A stretch of 64,000 nucleotides of DNA from Closterium sp. NIES-65 (Eukaryota > Streptophyta > Zygnematophyceae > Desmidiales > Closteriaceae). Positions 44,388 to 55,800 of this stretch are shown piece after piece; the stretch's first letter is position 1, and every line of letters starts with the position of its first letter. The translations under genes were made by a program, and so were the position numbers. The notes beneath the pieces are model-generated. The model was not told where the DNA came from. It searched no databases and saw nothing but the letters and a program-made list of their open reading frames with translations. Where the stretch lies: contig CANXME010002051.1 of NCBI GenBank assembly GCA_948144175.1, forward strand, positions 406,001-470,000, read 5' to 3'.

Positions 44388-44650
44388 CGAAGTGTTATGA
44401 GTTGTACTAAGAAGAGTGCGTGGAAGACTTTAAAAAAAGGATGAGAATAACCGAATGATGAGAATGATAAAGAAGCAAGCATTTATAGGGTCGAAACCGT
44501 GGTAGGCGAGGATCTCGGGACATGGATGGGTTGGAAGTGTCGCGATTTGTGCGGGGCGACTCGGCGCTGGTTCGGTACGAAAGTGTAGTCCGAGCCCAAA
44601 CTAACGAGAACAGTTCGGGCTGTCCTCGCTAGGAGCAGCCTCTACAGTAA
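44388..44650 (-). mobile_element. Decayed LTR with tRNA-Met primer-site remnant (minus strand)
   Basis: GCTCTGATACGAAGTGTTATGAG at 44388-44410 is the minus-strand form of an LTR end (CTCATAACA) plus a primer site (TGGTATCAGAGC with one change). DNA up to about 44646 could be the LTR. No partner LTR was found, so this is a relic call only. Confidence 0.4.
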
Positions 44651-44655
44651 CGAAT

Positions 44656-44785
44656 TGTGAAAAGAATGAACAGGAATGAAATGACTAAGTCAGAGTTGGG
44701 TACAAATACTACCCTAGAAAGCTGTACCCCATATGTGCTACCCCACTATAGCCTACAAACATGCATCAGTTATAATACTCTGACA
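44656..44785 (-). repeat. 3' LTR of Copia G
   Basis: 130 bp, identical to 51873-52002, adjoining the polypurine tract at 44786-44815. Confidence 0.97.
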
Positions 44786-44996
44786 CACCCCCATAGGCAA
44801 AGTGGGGGAGAACAAGGGGTCACAAGACCAGTCAAGCAAAGCAAAGCAAAGCAAGCTCAGGGTGGATCACAAAGTCACCACACAGTCCGAGCACAAGAGC
44901 AGGGCCAGAGGCCAGTTCACATGCAGGAGTACAGACATATATATAAAACTAGACAAGCAAGAGCAGGTATATATATATGTCACAGTACAAGTGAAG

Positions 44997-47900
44997 TCAA
45001 GAGGAGAGCAAGTGAGGTAAGACAGGCACAAGCCCCAGCTGGGTGCAAAAGCGCTGATGGTCACAAGGCGCGAGTGCCTTGGTGAACACATCAGCAGTGT
45101 TGGCCTCAGAGGCCACGTACGCAAGTCGCAACTGACCACGCTGCTGCAGCTCACGAGCAAGGAAGTAGCGGAGAGCAATGTGCTTCGTTCTGTGCTCCAA
45201 GCGCTGCTCTCGACACAAGGCCAGCATGGCCTTGTTGTCTACGTACAGCACTGGAGGAGAACGAGGCGGCTCTCCAAGGTCAGTCAGCAGGTAGGTGAGC
45301 CAGCGAAGCTCCTGTGCAGCCATGGCCCCGGCGTAGATCTCAGCCTCACAACTGGAGCCGAGAACCGAAGACGAGCGAGTAGACCGCCACGAGACAGAGC
45401 CGGAACCAAGGCTGAAGGTGTAACCCTGTGACGACCGCTGCGTAGCCTGGTCGTCAGCCCAAGAAGCGTCCGCGTGGCCGGTAAGGACCACTGGACTCCG
45501 CCCTCCAAGCACTAGCCCCATGCCCGACGTACTGCACAGGTAGCGCAATACCCTCTTCGCTGCAGCCATGTGCTCTGGTCTGTGTCTCCCAGGAGCAACA
45601 TAGCGTGCAAGAATGCTCAGAGGGTATGCAAGGTCAGGTCGTGTGCAGGTCATCAGGTACATGAGGCAGCCAACAAGCTCTGCATACGGACCACTCGACT
45701 CTACGGACTCATCCGAAGGCAGAGCTGAGAGTGAGTGGCGAGTAGGCAGAGGAGTGGCCTGAGGCGAGGAGTACGTGAAGCCGAAGCGCTGAAGGACCTG
45801 CTGCACCATGTGTGACTGAGTCGAGGTAATGGTGCGGCGTGCTCTGTCCCGAGTGATCTGCAAGCCAAGGTAGCTGCGCAGTTCACCCAGGTCTGTGCAC
45901 GTGTGTCTCTTCAGCAGCTCGGACTTCACGTAGGCGAGTCCAGCAGTGTCCGCTGTGGCAAAGACCAAGTCGTCGACGTACACGAGGATGTAGAACGGCG
46001 GCAGGGAAGTGTCGGTGCGAAGAAACAGCGACGGGTCAGCAGTAGAAGGAGCAAACCCAAGAGCCGCAAGCGTAGTCCTCAGTGTGTCGTGCCACTCACG
46101 CGGTGCCTGGCGGAGACCGTAGACTGGCCGTCGGAGGCTCCACTGGGTGCCAGGAGGGAAAGTCCCAGTGAAGCCAGGTGGACGGCGAAGCCAGATCTCC
46201 TCGTGCAGGCTACCCTGCAAGAACGCAGTGCTGAAGTCGAGAGACTGAAGCTCGTAGTCGCGCTGAGCGGCTATGTGCAGCAGCACCCGAAGAGTAGTCA
46301 TCTTTGGGGTGGGAGAGAAGGTCTGAAAGTAGTCAACTCCCTGCCGCTGACTGAAGCCACGAGCAACGTACCGTGCCTTGAAGACAGGTGGCGAGCCCGG
46401 CGGCCGCTTCACCCTGAAGATCCACATGCCACTGACGATGTTCGCCCCAGGAGGGGGAACCGCGTCAACGTAGGTGCCTGTGGACTTCCAGGAAGCCATC
46501 TCTGCATCCATAGCTGCATGCCACTGAGAGGAGTAGGGACCCTCTAAGGCCTCCGCGTAAGAACGCGGAGTCGGGATGTCTAGTGCATCCGGGTCTCCCT
46601 CAGGGGCAAGCAGTACAGACGCGAGATGAGGTGAAGCAGCCGCTAGACACTGGAACTCCTCCTGCCTGTCCTCTAGGACGTCCGTGCCAAGAGCATACTC
46701 ACCCCCGACGGACGGAGGACAGACAGACACAGACTCAGCAACAAGACTAGCAGCGTAGTCGAGACGACAGCGAGCAGCAAAGTCGACGAGCTCAGCGACT
46801 AGAGCGGACGCAACAGTGGACTCAAAAGCGGGGTCAGTGACGACAGTAGCAAGTAGACGCGTGACAGTAGGACTGGCAGCATGAAGAGAGTCCGACTCAG
46901 GGTCGGCAAGCGCAGGAAGAGAGGACTCAGGAGGAGAAGGCAAAGGGGCACGCAGAGGAGCAGTGGACGGACGCAAAGACATCCGGTGCGTGCCAGGGAC
47001 AGGAGGAGGACGCTGACGCGAACCGCGACCACTAGCGCGAGCAGCACGAACAGGCGACGCGGGACGAGACGCAGGCTCACGACGCTCAGTAAGACCTCCA
47101 GTAGGACCAGTGTAAGGAGAGGGAGCAGGCAGTGGAGAGGAGGGCTCCAGCAGGGACTGCGACTGGACAGGCGGTGGACCCTCTACTGGAGGAGAAAGAC
47201 CAAGAACCGGCTGCAGGAGCGGAACGAAGTACGGCCGAGGCCGCGCGGCAGCTCCAGACTCAGCAGGGACAGCACCAGCACCCTCAGCGACAGCACCAGC
47301 GCCACCCACACCTCCAGCGGCAGGACCAACAGCAGTAGGCTCAGCACCAACGCCCTCAGCAGCTCCAGCTCCAGGAGGACCCGCAGGTCCAGCAGCTCCG
47401 GGACCGGCAGCACCCGCACCCTCGACGGTCGAAGAAGCTCCAGCTCCAGCTCCAGCAGCACCTCCAGACTCAGCAGCACGCCTCCAGCGGCGAGCGAACC
47501 ACTCGCGCAGCTCCTGTGGAGAGAGGGGCTCCCGGCGAGACGCAGCAGCAGGAGAAACCCCAGGCTCAGCAGCTCCAGACGCAGCACCTCCAGGCTCAGC
47601 AGCTCCCAGCTCAGCACCCCCAGGCTCAGCAGCTCCCGACCCAGCACCCCCAGACCCAGCACCTCCAGGCACAGCACCCCCCGGCTCAGCACCCCCAGGC
47701 TCCGCACCCTCCGCAGTAGCACCCCCAGGCCTAGCACCCCCAGCAATAGCACCCCCAGGCTCAGCACCCCCGCGCACAGCACCCCCAGAGTCAGCACCCC
47801 CAGGCTCAGCACCCGCAGCAGCACCAGAGTCACCAGTAACCTCGACCGGGTCAACGGCGTCTACCTGGGACACACCTGAGGGGGCAGGAACCTGAGGGGG

Positions 47901-50900
47901 GAGGGGGTCTACCGGGGGGGGAACCGGCACAAGGAAGTCCGGGGGAGGGGGGAGGGAAGGAGTGCGGTAGGGGAAGAGACGGTAGAAGGGGACTGACTCG
48001 TCGAACGTGACGTCCTGGGAGGACAGAACACGATGAGAGGAGGGGTGGTAAAACTGCCACCCTGGGGCGTCAGTGGGGAAGCCAAGGAAGACACAGGGAG
48101 CAGCACGAGGGGACAGCTTGTCCGCAGACAAGTCGTGGACAAACGCCCGAGATCCCCAGACACGGAACACAGACGCATCGCCAACCTTCCCCGTCCACAG
48201 CAAGGCTGGGGACATCGCAGGCCGAGAGACCCGGGGGTGAAGGTTGAGCTGATGCGCCGCGTACCTCACCGCAAACGGCCACAGAAAATGGGGGGCAGCC
48301 GCATGCATCATGGACGTACGAGGGACATCCATGACCATGCCAATGCGGCGCTCAGCAATCCCATTTTGCTGTGGTGAGTCCGGAAGCGTGAAGGTCTGGC
48401 GGATCCCCCGTGCACGACAGTAGTCTCGCAGAAGGCGAGAAGAGAACTCTCCGCCTCTGTCCGAGTGCAGACGCAGAACAGGGAAGTCAGAGCCAAAGCT
48501 CTTCCTGAGCTGGAGACGAGCCTCGCGGATCCAGTCGATCAGCACCTCAGTGACCGCACCCTTGCTGCGCAAGGGGAGGACTGTGGTGTAACGCGAGTAG
48601 TCGTCAACCACCAACAGGAAGTAGCGCTCGTGACCCTGCCCACGGACGGGGGCTGGGCCCCACACATCCATGTGAAGCGTCTGCAGGGGAGCCTCTGTCG
48701 GGGGGAAGTGGGAGGAGTGAGGAGTAGCCCGGAGGCGACCCTCGACACAGGGGACACAGGAAGGTCCTGGCCCGGAGGGGAGAGGAGGGAGAGACTGGGG
48801 AAGACCAGAGACAAGGACACGGGAAGCCATGCTCCGAAGACGGGGCAAGGAGGGGTGGCCAAGACGGTGGTGCCACAGGAGAGTCTCGTGAGACAGGAGG
48901 CGACAAGAACAGGGGGCAGACTCAGGACCTGACCGGGACGCAGCAGCAAGCACCTGACCTGACGCAGCCACCTGACCAGACGCAGGGACAGGAGGAGACT
49001 CAACGGTCAGGGTGTAGAGACTCGACCCCGGCCGACGCGAGAACGTGGCCAGGTGTCCGCCTGTGCGTGCCTCCGTGCAGTGGGTCACCCGCTGACTCGC
49101 AGGAGTGAACTGGTGAACCCCCACATCCTGCAGGTCCGCGCCACTCACCAAGTTCGTAGAGAACGAGGGAAGGTACAGACCAAACAGGGTGCCCGAAGGG
49201 GCAGCCGGACACGGGAGGACAGTGGAGAAGTGAGACAGGACAGGACCCCCAGAGGGGTCAGCAAGGGAGACTGCAACCGGCCGGTCGAGCGGCGTAAGGG
49301 TAGTGCGGTCTCGAAAGAAGGAGCGAGAAGCCCCGGAGTCAAGTGTGAAAGTGAGGGAGGACGAGGACGACGCAGTACCTGAGAGCGCAGTCTCACCAGT
49401 ACCTGAGAGCGCAGACGCACTGGCACCTAGAGCAGCAGCCTCACAAGCACCTAGCGCAGCAGTACCAATGCCCGGGTCGGGCTGGAAACACCGGTAACCG
49501 TCATTCTCCTCACTATAAGTCACAGCATACATAGCAGCAAGGATAGCATCAAAATCAAGATCAAAGATCGCTACACCAGCCCTAAGAAGCTCATCCCAGC
49601 GAGGGATCTCAGTAGCCCCAGGGAACTGCTGACGCCAAGCGTCCGTCAGGCGGCCAAAGCAGCGCTGGGCAGCGTGGGCACCCCCACACTGCTCACCCGC
49701 GCGGTCGCCGGAACGAAGAACGTAGGTGCAGGGACCAGTACCCCCACCCCTCTGACGCTGCGCGTACCACTCACGAAGCTGCTGAGGCGGAGGGATGTCC
49801 CGCGAGCGCTGCGTCTGCTGCCGCTGCGAGCGCTGGCCACCACCACCGCCGCTACGCTGCTGGGTACCACCCCGACCAGCTCCACCTCCTCCACCACCAC
49901 TGCCTCCTCCGCTGCCGCCTCCACCGCCTCCACCTCCGCCGCCTCCACCTCCGCCGCTGCCGCCACCACCACCGCTGGCACCACTACCACCGTCTCCGCC
50001 GCTGCTGCCACCACCACCACCACCACCCCCGCCACTAGTCCCGCCGCCACCCCCACTCCCTCCGCCGCCACCGCCGCCACCGCCACCGCCCCCTCCAGCT
50101 CCACCCGCGCCCTTGCCCCCCTTGCCCTTGCTGGAGCGACGTCTCCCACTAGGGGCAGACGCCGCGCCGACCGACTCAAGACCAAGCAGGTCGGCAGCAG
50201 CAGCAGAGGCAACAGAGGGCAGCAAGGGGGAAGGAGAGCACCCCTCAAAGATGGGGGTGCGAGGGTCACCACGAGAAGCACCTACAGCGACTATGCTCTT
50301 CTCCGCTGCGAGGAGGGCCTTCTCGAGGAGGTCGACGGTGAGGGTGGTGGGACAGACTCCGAGAAAGTGGTCCCTGACGACGCGAAGGGAGTCAGGGAGG
50401 CGCGCGACTACGTAATAGAGAGCGATGTACATGGGGGGGGGGGTTCTTAGCGCAGAACTCAGCAGGAAGGGCGGCGCGGTAGCGAGTGTCACTAGTGCGG
50501 AGGTGCGTAATGAGATCAGCGACAGTGGGAAAGGCAGAGAGGTCAGGAAAGAGGTAGGGAAGCATGAGACGGCTCAGTGCAGCAGTGGCAGGGGAGGAGT
50601 AGCGCGCAACTACAGCGTCGTACAAGGTCTGAGCACTCTTGTACTGACTAAAGTGCGCACGCTCAGAGGTAGGGAGGTGGCGACGCACAGCAAGACGTGC
50701 AGCAGCATCGCGGGTGGCCCACTGAGAGCGGACAGTGGGATCGGCATCAGCAGCAGGAGCAAGAGAGGCGCCAGAGGTGAGGTCAAAGAGAGAAAGGCCG
50801 TCAGCCCTGTCGCACTGTAAGAACAGCTGCAGGTCGTCTAACCAGACCTCAAAATCAATGGCGCGACCCTCAGCGTCAAAAGCTAGGACACAAGGGGTAG

Positions 50901-50904
50901 CCAT
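44997..50904 (-). CDS. gag-pol: Copia G Gag-Pol polyprotein (about 1968 residues if one base is removed)
   Basis: It starts MATPCVLAFDAEGR at 50904. An 11-base C run (G run 50433-50443) shifts the frame by one; ten bases would give one open frame to the stop at 44997. Parts in order: Gag N-domain; poly-glycine block (about 50100-49880); knuckle CTYVLRSG ... CGGAHAAQRC (about 49735-49665, CX13CX3HX4C); protease LDSGASRSFF (about 49340); integrase zinc finger WHHRLGHPS ... CVPCVEGR (48885-48740); integrase core DVWGP, DYSRYT, LHSDRGGEFSS, PQQNGIAERRIG (48670-48345); AEPGG-type spacer (47830-47540); RT GMWIFRVKRPPG to YVDDLVFAT (46430-45960); RNase H ADASWADDQ and YVDNKAMLALC (45470-45225). Catalytic residues are intact. 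It would copy the element in cytoplasmic particles and integrate it in the nucleus. Confidence 0.9.
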
Positions 50905-50949
50905 GACGACGACAGCGAAGCAGTGCAAGCAGTAGGGGAAGAGCACGCA

Positions 50950-51860
50950 GTGACAGTGCGACTGTGCTCACCAGGCAGGGCAGGCCGGGCAACTCTGCAG
51001 AAGGGCGGCTCGGCGACTCAGTGACTCGGCTGCTGGGCGGCTCGGCTCCCGGGCGGCTCGGCGGCAGGGCGGCTCGGGTGCAGGGCGGCTCGGCGGCAGG
51101 GCGGCTCGGGTGCAGGGCGGCTCGGCTCCCGGGCGGCTCGGCGGCAGGGCGGCTCGGGTGCAGGGCGGCTCGGCGGCAGGGCAGCTCGGGTGCAGGACGG
51201 GGCCGAGACAGGGGACGGCGGGGCCGTCAGGGTGCAGCGGCGGGGCCGGCAGGGTGCAGCGGCGGGGCCGGGACAGGGGACGGCGGGGCCGTCAGGGTGC
51301 AGCGGCGGGGCCGACTGGTGCAGTGGCGGGGCCGTCAGGGTGCAGCGGCGGGGCCGTGACAGGGGACGGCGGGGCCGTGACAGGGGACGGCGGGGCCGTT
51401 AGGGTGCAGCGGCGGGGCCGACAGAGGTGCAGCGGCGGGGCCGGCAGGGTGCAGCGGCGAGGCCGGGACAGGGGACGGCGGGGCCGTCAGGGTGCAGCGG
51501 CGGGGCCGACAGGTGAAGTGGCGGGGCCGTCAGGTTGCAACGGCGGGGCCGAGAGTAGGACGGCGGGGCCGTCAGGTGACGGGGCCCGCTGCAGCAACGA
51601 AGAGGCCACGCGGCCGGCGTGAGGGCGGCGCGGCGCGGCAGAGCCGAGAGGGCGGCGCGGCGCGGCCGTAAGGCCAGCGCGACGTGGGGCCCGGGCCGCG
51701 CGCGCGAAAAAAAAGGAGTCGCGCGCGCGACTCTCGGGGCGCCACAAGGGCAGCGCGGCAAGCACTAGGGGGGAGCGCGCCTCGGGGAGAATAGGGCGCG
51801 CTCCGGGCAGGAAAAATAAATCGTGGGTGGGCCCTTAAGAAACGGTCCTTAGGAGGGACC
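50950..51860 (-). repeat. GC-rich tandem arrays in the Copia G leader
   Basis: Two arrays are visible: CGGCAGGGCGGCTCGGGTGC-type units at about 51040-51190, then GCGGCGGGGCCGTCAGGGTG-type units at about 51210-51570. Open frames through them (Arg/Gly/Ala-rich) are composition effects. Confidence 0.8.
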
Positions 51861-51872
51861 CGCTCTATACCA

Positions 51873-52002
51873 TGTGAAAAGAATGAACAGGAATGAAATG
51901 ACTAAGTCAGAGTTGGGTACAAATACTACCCTAGAAAGCTGTACCCCATATGTGCTACCCCACTATAGCCTACAAACATGCATCAGTTATAATACTCTGA
52001 CA
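51873..52002 (-). repeat. 5' LTR of Copia G
   Basis: 130 bp. On the minus strand it is directly followed by TGGTATAGAGCGGG. Confidence 0.97.
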
Positions 52003-52007
52003 CGAAT

Positions 52008-52507
52008 TCACATTCATTACAAGGTTGTTTTTAAACAACTTCTGTAACGCACGTTTTCGTAGTTACGAAAACGTGTGCCAGGTTCATTCTGTGCAGGTGG
52101 TTCAGTTTCGCCCCAGATTGAATACCCTAGCTCGGCGCACTGTTCGCTGGGGTCAATTTCTCAATGTCTTGCAATGTTTCGAAATTCCCACGCAAAAAAT
52201 CCGAAACGATCGCACTTTTGCGTCGGAGGGGTTCGCTCGTAGAAGACTCGATCCTCTGCAGAATTTCGCTCCTGCAGATGCGCCATCCTCTGCAGATCCG
52301 AACTTCTGCTGATGCGCCCTCTATAGCTTCACGTTCTGCTCGGCAGATTCACCTTCGTCTGCAGCACCACAGTTTGCTCTGCAGATTCGCCCTCCTCTGT
52401 AGAGCTCCACCTCGACCTAGGCGCAGAATTCGCTTCGGCGGAAATTTCGCTCCCCTGCAGAATGCAACGACCATCTTCTGCAGGGTCAATGCCAGCTGGA
52501 CACTCCC
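52008..52507. other. Intergenic stretch between Copia G and Copia C
   Basis: No gene. It contains repeated CTGCAGA/TCTGCAG words (about 52254-52480) with no clear period. Confidence 0.4.
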
Positions 52508-52637
52508 TGTGAAGATTACGAGGAATGAATTGACTAAGGAAAAAGATGGGTACAAGTAGGAAACCCTAGAAAAGTGTTGTACCCCATATGTGCTACCCCA
52601 CTACAGCCTACATAGGCTAAGTCATATAACTCTGACA
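52508..52637 (-). repeat. 3' LTR of Copia C (130 bp)
   Basis: On the minus strand TGTCAGAGTTATATGAC...AATCTTCACA. It is roughly as far from G's LTR as from E's, so C is a separate sublineage. Confidence 0.85.
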
Positions 52638-52857
52638 CACCCCCATAGGCAAACTGGGGGAGAACAAGGGGTCACAAGACCAGTCAAGCAAAGCAAAGCA
52701 AGCTCAGGGTGGATCCCAATGTCACCACACATTCCGAGCACAAGTTCAAGGCCACAAGGCCAATTCACATGCAAGATCATATATAGAGGCAAACAAGCAA
52801 GTGCAGGTATAGATAGATCACAGTACAAGCAAGGTCAAGAAGTGAGCAAGTGAGGCC

Positions 52858-55800
52858 AAGTAGGCACAAGACCTAGCATCGTACAGCACCGCTGATGATC
52901 ACAAGGCGGAAGTGCCTTGGTAAAGATATCAGCAGTGTTGGCCTCAGAGGCCACGTAAGCAAGGCGCAGCAGACCAAGCTACTGCAGCTCATGAGCAAGG
53001 AAGTAGCAAAGAGCAATGTGCTTCGTTCTGTGCTCTAGTGCGTGCTCCCGACACAAGGCCAGCATGGCCTTGTTGTCTACGTACAGAACTGGAGGAGAAC
53101 GAGGCGGCTCTCCTAGGTCAGTCAGCAGGTAGGGGAGCCAGCGAAGCTCCTGTGCAGCCATGGCCCCCGCGTAGATCTCAGCCTCACAGCTGGAGCCGAG
53201 AACAGAAGACGAGCGGGTAGACCGCCACGAAACAGAGCCGGAACCAAGGCTGAAGGTGTAACCCTGTGACGACCGCTGCGTAGCCTGATCCTCAGCCCAA
53301 GAAGCGTCTGCGTGACCTGTGAGGACCACTGAATGCCGCCCTCCAAGCACTAGCCCCATGCCCGACATACTGCACAAGTAGCGCAACACCCTCTTCGCAG
53401 CAGCCATGTGCTCTGGTCGGTGTCTCCCAGGAGCAACATAGCGTGCCAAGATGCTAAGAGGGTAAGGAAGGTCAGGTCGAGTGCAGGTCATCAGGTACAT
53501 GAGGCAGCCAACAAGCTTTGGGTACGGGCCACTCGGCTCTATGGACTCATCCGAAGGCAGAGCTGAGAGCGAGTGGCGAGTAGACAGAGGAGTGGCCTGA
53601 GGCGAGGAGTACGTGAAGCCGAAGCGCTGAAGGACCTGCTGCACCATGTGTGACTGAGTCAGGGTAATGGTGCGCTGTGCTCTGTCCCGGGTGATCTGCA
53701 AGCCAAGGTAGCTGCGCAGTTCTCCCAGGTCTGTGCACGTGTGTCTCTTCTACAGCTCGTACTTCACGTGGGCGAGAGCCTCAGTGTCAGCAGTGGCAAA
53801 GACCAGGTCGTCGACGTACACGAGGATGTAGAACGGTGGCAAAGAGGTGTTGGTGCACAGAAACAGCGACGGGTCGGCAGTAGAAGGAGCAAACCCAAGA
53901 GCCGCAAGTGTAGTCCTCAGTGTGTCGTGCCACTCACGGGGCGCCTGGCGGAGAGCGTAGACTGGCCGCCGGAGGCTCCACTGGGTACCAGGAGGAAACG
54001 ACCTAGTGAAGCCAGGTGGGCGGCGCAGCCATATCTCCTCGTGCAGGCTGCCTTGTAGGAAAGTAGTGCTGAAGTCAAGAGAGTGAAGCTCGTAGTCACG
54101 CTGAGCGGCTATGTGCAGCAGCACCCAAAGAGTGGTCATCTTTGGGGTGGGAGAGAAGGTCTGAAAGTAGTCAACTCCCTGCCGCTGACTGAAGCCTCGA
54201 GCCACGTAACGCACCTTGAAGACAGGCGGAGAACCTGGCGGCCGCTTCACCCTGAAAATCCACATGCCACTGACGATGTTCGCCCCTGGTGAGGGAACCT
54301 CATCGACATAGGTGCCTGTGGACTTCTCGGAAGCCATCTCTGCGTCCATTGCTGACTGCCACGGTGAGGAGTAGGGACCCTCGATCGCCTCAGCGTACGA
54401 TCGAGGAGTTGGGATGTCTGGTGCATCCGGGTCTCCCTCAGGGGCAATCAGCATGGACACGAGATGAGGCAAAGCAGTAGCAAAACACTGGAACTCCTCC
54501 TGCCTGTCCTTAAGGACGTCCATGCTAAGAGCACACTCACCCCCGACGGACGGAGGACAGGCAGACTCAGACTCGGCAAGAAGACTCGTGGCGTAGTCTA
54601 CACGATAGTGAGCAGCGAAGGCGATAAGCTCAGCAACTAAGGCAGACGCAGCAGTGGACTCAAAGGAAGGGTCAGTGACAACAGTAGCTAGGAGACGCGT
54701 GACAGTAGGACTGGCAGCACGAAGAGAGTCAGACACCGGGTCTGCAAGAGCAAGAAGAGAGGACTCTGGAGGAGACGGCAAAGGGACAAGCTGCGGAGCA
54801 GTGGAAGGACGCAGTGCCATCTGGTGTGTGTGCGGGACCGCAGGAGGACGCTGACGCGGAACACGACGACTAGCGCGAACAACACGAACAGGCGACGCAG
54901 GACGAGACGCAGGCGCACGACGCTCAGCAAGACCTCCAGTAGGACCAGCGTAGGGAGAAGGAGCAGGCAGTGGGGAGGCGAGCTGTAACTGTGACTCAGA
55001 CTGGACAGGCGGTGGACACTCTAAGGGAGGAGGAGGACCAGGAGAAGGCGGGAGACCAAGAACTTGCTCAAGGAGCAGAACGAAGTACGGCCGCGGCTGC
55101 GCAGCGCCTCGAGAAACAGCAGGGACAGCACCAGTACCCCCAGCGGCAGCACTAGCGCCAGCAGCACTCCCAGCTCCAGCAGCGCCAACCCCAGTACCCT
55201 CAGAAGCACCAACGCTAGCAGTAACTCCAGCACCAGCAACCCCAGTAGCTCCAGTGCCCCCAACAGCACCAGCAGCTCCAACACCTCCAGGAGCGCCAGG
55301 AGTACCTCCAGGAGGACCAACTCCAGCAGCCCCAGCAGCACCCCAAGTCCCAGCTGCTCCAGTACCGCCAGTACGAGCACCTCCAGGACCAGTGGCTCCA
55401 GCACCTTCAGCACCGACGGCAAGGTGAGAAGCAACAGCAGCACCTCCAGCTCGAGCAGCACGGCTCCAGCGCCTGGCAAACCACTCGCGCAGCTCGTGTG
55501 GAGAGGGTAGCTTACGTCGAGACAAAGCACCCGAAGGACTCTCAGACCTAGCACCCCCAGGCTCCGCACCCCCAGGCTCAGCACCCCCAGACTCCGCACC
55601 CCCAAGCTCAGCACCCCCAGACTCAGCACCCCCAGGCTCAGCACCCCCATGCTCAGCACCCCGAGACCCCGCACCCGCAGGCTCAGCACCCCTAGCAGCA
55701 CCAGAGTCAACAACTACCTCGACAAGCCCGACTGCGTCTACCTGGGACACACCTCACGGGGCAGGACCCTGAGGGGGGAGAGGGTCTACCGGGGGGGGAC

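Larger units (their letters stand above)
44656..52002 (-). mobile_element. Complete Copia element G, 7347 bp, identical LTRs
   Basis: LTRs at 44656-44785 and 51873-52002 (130 bp) are identical by eye. The target duplication CGAAT is at 44651-44655 and 52003-52007. On the minus strand the order is 5' LTR, primer site TGGTATAGAGCGGG, GC-rich leader (51860-50905), gag-pol (50904-44997), 3' UTR, polypurine tract CCTATGGGGGTG, 3' LTR. All catalytic motifs are present. The only break is one extra base in a C run in gag. This is the youngest and most complete copy here, and a candidate source of enzymes for the others and for the TRIM. Confidence 0.97.

Noticed and set aside
51110-51765. Arg/Gly/Ala-rich frames in the Copia G leader
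   Set aside because: They are translations of GC-rich tandem arrays in an untranslated leader.
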